Positions 60,088 to 64,000 of a stretch of 64,000 nt of DNA are shown here, piece by piece. Both the position numbers and the translations under genes were made by a program. Each line of letters begins with the position of its first letter. The first letter of the stretch is position 1. The notes beneath the pieces are model-generated. The model saw only the letters and a program-made list of their open reading frames with translations, ran no database searches and had not been told where the DNA came from. The stretch spans positions 1 through 64,000 of the forward strand of contig DASXNK010000106.1 of the NCBI GenBank assembly GCA_036495095.1, given 5' to 3'. The stretch comes from Candidatus Dormiibacterota bacterium (lineage in GTDB: Bacteria > Chloroflexota > Dormibacteria > Aeolococcales > Aeolococcaceae).

Positions 60088-61161
60088 TCAGCCCGCGCCG
60101 GGCAGCCGCACGATGAACACCGAGCCCACCCCGGGGCTGCTCTCCACCTCGATGCTGCCGCCGTGCGCCTCCACGGTGTGGCGGGCGATCGCCAGGCCCA
60201 GGCCGGTGCCCTCGCCGTCGCGGCCGCGGGAGCGGTCGGTCTTGTAGAAGCGCTCGAAGACCCGCCCCAGCTCCTCGGGTGCGATGCCGCAGCCGGTGTC
60301 GGCGACGCGCAGCTCGACCAGCTCCCGGCCGCGGTGGTGGCGGCCCCGGGCGGAGAGGGTGATGACCCCGCCCTCGGGGGTGAACTTGATGGCGTTGTGG
60401 ACCAGGTTGCGGACCACCTGGCCGAGGCGGCTGGGGTCGCCGAGCACCGCGGGGGTGCCGGGCTCGACCTGGTGGCGCAGCTCCTGGCGGCGCTCGTCGG
60501 CGAGCGGGCGCAGCCGCTCGGCGGCGGCCACCAGGTCCTCCACCGGGGTCGGCACCGGTCGCAGCGGCAGCCGGCCGGACTCGATGGTGCTCAGCTCGAT
60601 GAGCTCGGCCACCATCTGGGCCATGTGGGCGGTCTCCAGGCCGATCTTGCTGACGAACTCGCCGGCGACGCTGGTGTCGTCGAGGGCGCCGCCGAGCAAG
60701 GTCTCGACCAGCAGCTGGATGGCGGTGACCGGGGTGCGGAGCTCGTGGGAGACGTTGGCGACGAAGTCGCGGCGCACCCTCTCGAGGCGGCGGAGCCGGG
60801 TCTCGTCGCGGAGCAGGATGGCGACCTCCACCGGCTGGGCCACCGCCTCGCCGATCGGCAGGGCGCGGACCACCAGGTGGCGGGAGGCGGCGGGGTCGTC
60901 GAGCTCGCGGACCACCTCGCCGGCGCCGCCCAGGCACGAGGTCAGCATCAGCGGGATCCGGTAGTCGCGGACGCTGTCCTCCAGCCGCAGCCCCTCCACC
61001 TCGTCGGGGAGGTCGAGCAGCACCCGGGCCGCGGGGTTGGCGAAGCGCAGGCGGTGGTCGGCGCCGACCACCACCAGGCCTTCCTCGAGCCGCAGCGCGA
61101 CGATCTCGAAGAGCCGGACGGGCAGGGCCGAGGGGCCCTGCGCCCCCGTGTCAGGCGACAT
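60088..61161 (-). CDS. soluble PAS histidine kinase (PhoR/SenX3 type)
   Basis: 357-residue sensor kinase. A PAS domain (20-110; ALRLEEGLVVVGADHRLRFANPAARVLL) precedes the HisKA domain with His139 (FVANVSHELRTP). The HATPase domain has NLVHNAIKFTPEGG, DTGCGIAPEEL, ERFYKTD and GTGLGLAIA. No membrane segment or extracellular domain exists, so it must sense a cytoplasmic signal or partner. ATG 61161 is chosen because TATACT lies nine bases upstream. Divergent from the OmpR-type regulator at 61303, its probable partner. Confidence 0.9.
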   Translation of the reverse strand: MSPDTGAQGPSALPVRLFEIVALRLEEGLVVVGADHRLRFANPAARVLLDLPDEVEGLRLEDSVRDYRIPLMLTSCLGGAGEVVRELDDPAASRHLVVRALPIGEAVAQPVEVAILLRDETRLRRLERVRRDFVANVSHELRTPVTAIQLLVETLLGGALDDTSVAGEFVSKIGLETAHMAQMVAELIELSTIESGRLPLRPVPTPVEDLVAAAERLRPLADERRQELRHQVEPGTPAVLGDPSRLGQVVRNLVHNAIKFTPEGGVITLSARGRHHRGRELVELRVADTGCGIAPEELGRVFERFYKTDRSRGRDGEGTGLGLAIARHTVEAHGGSIEVESSPGVGSVFIVRLPGAG

Positions 61162-61170
61162 GGTGGGGGG

Positions 61171-61176
61171 AGTATA
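61171..61176 (-). promoter_or_regulatory. -10 box, leaderless promoter of the histidine kinase gene
   Basis: TATACT on the minus strand, nine bases before ATG 61161. Confidence 0.5.
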
Positions 61177-61302
61177 TGCGGCCATCCGTCCGGTGGCGGA
61201 AGGCTGCTTAAGGACCTGTTAATATGTGGACAACCCACCCGACGCTGTACCTCCCGCAGCATGAGGAAGAGGGCGGATCCGGCGCCGAAGGGGGACACTG
61301 GG

Positions 61303-62043
61303 ATGAGCGCCAAACGCATCCTCGTCGTCGAGGACGAGGAGAACATCCGCGACACGCTGCGCTACAACCTGGTCAAGGAGGGCTACCGGGTCGACGAGGC
61401 TCGCACCGGGCCGGAGGCGCTCACCGAGGCGCGCCGGGTGCGCCCCGACCTCATCCTCCTCGACCTCATGCTCCCCGAGCTGAGCGGGCTCGAGGTCTGC
61501 CGGATCCTCCGCCAGGAGATGACCACCCCGATCATCGTGCTCACCGCCAAGGGCGCGGAGGTCGACAAGGTGGTGGGTCTGAGCATCGGCGCCGACGACT
61601 ACGTCACCAAGCCGTTCTCGCTCAGCGAGCTGATGGCCAGGATCACCGCCATCCTCCGACGCGTCGAGCTCAGCCGGGGCAGCGCCGTCGCCGCCACCGA
61701 GGTCGAGGAGCTGGGCGGCTTCACCCTCGACCGCGGCGCCCGGATCGTGCGCATGAACGCCGAGGAGGTGCGGCTGGCGCCCAAGGAGTTCGACCTCCTC
61801 TCCTACCTCCTCGCCCATCCCGGCCGGGTGCAGTCTCGGGAGCGGCTCATCCAGGCGGTCTGGGGCAGCAACTTCTTCGGCGACCGGAAGACCGTCGACG
61901 TCCACGTGCGCTGGCTGCGCGAGAAGTTCGAGGGCTTCGCCGCCCTGCCCTTCCGCATCACCACCGTGTTCGGTGTCGGCTACCGCCTCGACCGGCTCGA
62001 GGACGCCGCCACCCCCGAGCCCGCGCCTGCGGCGAAGCGATGA
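61303..62043 (+). CDS. OmpR/PhoP-family response regulator (likely PhoP/RegX3 role)
   Basis: 246-residue regulator. Receiver: VVEDEE (8-13), phospho-acceptor Asp54 (LLDLMLPE), and Lys in DDYVTKPF. Winged helix: APKEFDLLSYLLAHPGRVQSRERLIQAVWG, then TVDVHVRWLREKFE. The combination of divergent PhoR-like kinase and this sequence resembles PhoP-PhoR and RegX3-SenX3 phosphate systems; no phosphate transport gene is here to confirm it. The intergenic region 61177-61302 has a less GC-rich stretch at 61206-61232 (CTTAAGGACCTGTTAATATG). The NUDIX gene overlaps by ATGA. Confidence 0.92.
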   Translation: MSAKRILVVEDEENIRDTLRYNLVKEGYRVDEARTGPEALTEARRVRPDLILLDLMLPELSGLEVCRILRQEMTTPIIVLTAKGAEVDKVVGLSIGADDYVTKPFSLSELMARITAILRRVELSRGSAVAATEVEELGGFTLDRGARIVRMNAEEVRLAPKEFDLLSYLLAHPGRVQSRERLIQAVWGSNFFGDRKTVDVHVRWLREKFEGFAALPFRITTVFGVGYRLDRLEDAATPEPAPAAKR

Positions 62044-62465
62044 GCGAGGCCCCGCCCGAGGTCCGGGCGGCGGGCGCCGTGGTCTGGCGGCGCGGGCCCG
62101 GCGGCCACCGCCGCTGGGCGATCATCCACCGCCCCCGGTACGACGACTGGAGCCTGCCCAAGGGCAAGCTCGAGGAGGGGGAGAGCCTCGAGGAGGCGGC
62201 GGTGCGCGAGGTCAGGGAGGAGACCGGGTTGAGCGGTCGCCTCGGCCCCCACGTCGGCACCACCCGCTACCTCGACGGTCGTGGCCGCACCAAGACCGCC
62301 GACTACTGGCTGATGGAGGCGCTCGACGGCACCGACGGCTTCGAGCCCAACGCCGAGGTCGACGAGCTGCGCTGGCTCGACTCCGCCGAGGCGGCGGCGA
62401 TGCTCAGCAACGACCACGACCGCGAGATCCTCGCCCGGGCCGCCGCCGACCCGCTGTCGCGCTGA
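62040..62465 (+). CDS. NUDIX hydrolase
   Basis: 141-residue MutT-like hydrolase. The Nudix box reads G-x5-E-x7-R-E-x2-E-E-x-G-L in GKLEEGESLEEAAVREVREETGL. Near the start, AGAVVWRRG ... WSLPKGKLE resembles the MutT1/diadenosine polyphosphate or ADP-ribose group, where a C-terminal phosphohistidine domain is absent here. It may remove damaged or signalling nucleotides. Translation is coupled to the response regulator. Confidence 0.87.
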   Translation: MSEAPPEVRAAGAVVWRRGPGGHRRWAIIHRPRYDDWSLPKGKLEEGESLEEAAVREVREETGLSGRLGPHVGTTRYLDGRGRTKTADYWLMEALDGTDGFEPNAEVDELRWLDSAEAAAMLSNDHDREILARAAADPLSR

Positions 62466-62584
62466 TCATCGGGGGATCGTGACCGGCGTGTCACCGGATA
62501 CGCGCCCGCCTCCTGCGACAGTTCGACTGCGTCCCAGGTCCGCCGCCCGGCACGGACCGAACGATGAGAGAGGAGGTTGCCACC

Positions 62585-62701
62585 GTGATGATCCGTCGCG
62601 CCGCGTCGTGGATGGGCGAGACCGCAGTGGCCATGCTCCTCGCCCTCTGCGTCATCGCCGTGAGCATGCCCGTGACCACCGTCGAGGCTGCCCTGCGCTG
62701 A
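62585..62701 (+). CDS. small single-pass membrane peptide (about 38 residues)
   Basis: Encodes MMIRRAASWMGETAVAMLLALCVIAVSMPV and seven more residues, with one membrane helix of about 20. The start is GTG 62585 or ATG 62588, with an AGGAGG site 8-11 bases upstream; an in-frame ATG at 62564 overlapping that site is less likely. Small basic N terminus then a hydrophobic helix suggests a membrane-associated or secretion-signal-like peptide. No family known. It lies in the 243-base gap between the NUDIX gene and the acyl-CoA dehydrogenase gene. Confidence 0.5.
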   Translation: MMIRRAASWMGETAVAMLLALCVIAVSMPVTTVEAALR

Positions 62702-62708
62702 GAGCGCC

Positions 62709-63875
62709 CTAGCTCCTGGCCCGCTCCAGGAGGCGCTTGGCGATGATGATCCGCTGGATCTCGTTGGTGCCCTCGCCGATGCACAGCAGCGGCGCGTCGC
62801 GGTAGAGCTGCTCGATCTCGAACTCGCGGCTGAAGCCGTAGCCGCCGTGGATGCGCATCGCCTCGTTGACCGCCTCCATGCAGGTCTCGGTGGCGAAGAG
62901 CTTTGCCATCCCCGACTCGAGGTCGGTGCGCTCGCCGCGGTCCTTGGTGCGGGCGGCCTTCTGGGTGAGCAGCCGGGCGGCCTCGATCTTGGTCGCCATG
63001 TCGGCGAGCTTGAACTGGATCGCCTGGTGCTCGGCGATGGGCTTGCCGAAGGTCTGCCGCTCCTGGGCGTAGGCGAGGGCGAGCTCGAAGGCGCGCTGGG
63101 CGACCCCGACACCGCGGGCGGCGACGTTGATGCGGCCCACCTCGATCGCGGCCATCATCTGCTGGAAGCCGCGGCCCTCGACGCCGCCGAGGAGGTTGGC
63201 CTCGGGCTGCCGGTTGGCCTCGAAGACCAGCTCGGTGGTCTCCACGCCCTTGTAGCCGAGCTTGTGGATGTGCTTGCTGGCGCTGAGACCCGGGTACTTC
63301 TTCTCGGCGAGGATGCAGGCCATCCCCCTGTGTGCCGGCCTGGCGCTGGGATCGGTCTTCACCAGGGTGGCGACGACGGTGGAACGCTCGCCGTTGGTGA
63401 CCCACATCTTGGTGCCGTCGATCACGTATTCGCCGTTGTCGCGCACCGCACGGGTGCGGATCGCCTGCACGTCCGAGCCGCAGTTGGGCTCGCTCATCGA
63501 GAAGGCGGCGTGGTACTCGCCGGTGGCCATCCTCGGGAGGAAGCGCTGCTTCTGGTCGTCGGTGCCGAACTGCTGGAGCAGGAAGGCGACGATGAAGTGG
63601 GTGTTGATCACCCCGGTGATCGACATCCAGCCGCGCGCGATCTCCTCGCAGACCCGCGCATAGGTCTCCATGTTCAGGCCGGCGCCGCCCCACGCCTCGT
63701 CGATCGCGAACCCGAAGAAGCCGAGCTCCTTCATCTTGGCGACGATCGCCTCGGGGTAGGTGTCGTCGTACTCGAGCCTGTGGGCCACCGGGATGATCTC
63801 GCGCTCGACGAAGTCGCGGACCAGGGCGATGACATCGCGCTGCTCGGTGGTGAGTCCGTCCAGGGTGCTCGCCAT
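62709..63875 (-). CDS. acyl-CoA dehydrogenase
   Basis: 388-residue flavoenzyme that oxidises acyl-CoA at alpha-beta carbons. Family segments: MSEPNCGSD (FAD/substrate), GTKMWVTNG, GRINVAARGVGVAQRAFELALAYAQERQTFGKPIAEHQ, and the C-terminal RIHGGYGFSREFEIEQLYRDAP ... IGEGTNEIQRIIIAKRLL, where the Glu of GEGTNE is close to the catalytic base position. Closest to short/medium-chain ACADs of FadE type. ATG 63875 has GAGGAG eight bases before it. The gene downstream of an unidentified partial gene (63894). Confidence 0.93.
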   Translation of the reverse strand: MASTLDGLTTEQRDVIALVRDFVEREIIPVAHRLEYDDTYPEAIVAKMKELGFFGFAIDEAWGGAGLNMETYARVCEEIARGWMSITGVINTHFIVAFLLQQFGTDDQKQRFLPRMATGEYHAAFSMSEPNCGSDVQAIRTRAVRDNGEYVIDGTKMWVTNGERSTVVATLVKTDPSARPAHRGMACILAEKKYPGLSASKHIHKLGYKGVETTELVFEANRQPEANLLGGVEGRGFQQMMAAIEVGRINVAARGVGVAQRAFELALAYAQERQTFGKPIAEHQAIQFKLADMATKIEAARLLTQKAARTKDRGERTDLESGMAKLFATETCMEAVNEAMRIHGGYGFSREFEIEQLYRDAPLLCIGEGTNEIQRIIIAKRLLERARS

Positions 63876-63893
63876 GTGGCTCCTCAACTCCCC

Positions 63894-64000
63894 TCAGCCG
63901 GCCGCGGCGGCCTGCCGGGGCTCGAGACCGGCCGCACGTCCACGCAGGTAGAACTGCGTCGCCATCTTGCGCGACGCCTCGTCGATCATCTCGTCGCCGA
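63894..64000 (-). CDS. partial gene, C terminus only
   Basis: The reading frame enters from the right edge and ends at TGA 63894-63896. The visible C terminus reads GDEMIDEASRKMATQFYLRG, then RAAGLEPRQAAAAG. It is helical and basic. It is probably cotranscribed with the acyl-CoA dehydrogenase gene 18 bases downstream, so a fatty-acid or acyl-CoA role is plausible, but the fragment is too short to name. Confidence 0.5.
   Translation of the reverse strand, partial: GDEMIDEASRKMATQFYLRGRAAGLEPRQAAAAG

Overview
The window is a 64 kb stretch of very GC-rich bacterial chromosome (third codon positions almost all G or C), densely packed and carrying the replication-origin neighbourhood. Markers include dnaA, dnaN, recF, rpmH-rnpA-yidD-yidC-jag, parAB with parS-like repeats, an actinobacterial/chloroflexal-type SUF operon, a class II fructose bisphosphatase beside a YvcK protein, and PATAN/DUF4388-like proteins. 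Together these suggest a Gram-positive-grade Terrabacteria lineage, most likely Chloroflexota or a relative such as Dormibacterota. That placement is inference from gene content and composition. I see no phage, IS element, CRISPR array, rRNA or tRNA.

Layout. 0.1-7 kb: small zinc-ribbon protein, a phosphofructokinase with pyrophosphate-type active-site residues, a D,D-carboxypeptidase, a His-rich CDF metal exporter, HU, and a glpX-yvcK pair for gluconeogenesis and envelope control. 7-12 kb: zinc-ribbon membrane protein, PATAN-like protein, lipoprotein, then a soluble PRC/MgtE-N/CBS protein next to a non-canonical NRAMP transporter, proposed here as a magnesium system. 12-19 kb: PfkB kinase, small proteins, an operon of a GlpA-type glycerol-3-phosphate dehydrogenase, a 4Fe-4S protein, an orphan ParA and a small partner, then a lone receiver and isocitrate dehydrogenase. 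19.7-27.5 kb: cysteine desulfurase, Rrf2 regulator and sufC-sufB-sufD-Rieske-sufS-sufU-sufT. 27.5-35 kb: two Tat/ferritin-like proteins divergent from an ECF sigma/anti-sigma pair, lysA, a micropeptide/terminator unit, a FemAB-like transferase and a CPBP protease. 35-45.6 kb: a LAGLIDADG-type protein, three parS-like repeats, parAB, lepB, ndk, an M16 protease, jag-yidC-yidD-rnpA-rpmH and dnaA. 45.8-64 kb: dnaN, then dciA-like/recF/MGDG-synthase-like genes on the opposite strand, a GT4 glycosyltransferase, HAD phosphatase, lipoprotein propeller, second PATAN protein, second FemAB protein, response regulators, folK-folP-MaoC, a soluble PAS histidine kinase divergent from its OmpR regulator and a NUDIX gene, and an acyl-CoA dehydrogenase.

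How it works together. Many operons use 4-base ATGA/GTGA overlaps, so translational coupling is the rule. At least 19 transcription units have a TANNNT-like -10 box only 6-9 nt before the start codon, which points to widespread leaderless mRNAs. Several genes seem to use rare start codons (ATC for rpmH, CTG for a lipoprotein). The parS cluster with its divergent LAGLIDADG gene, the putative Mg2+ NRAMP/sensor pair, and the 32.1-32.35 kb micropeptide/terminator unit are the least conventional parts.
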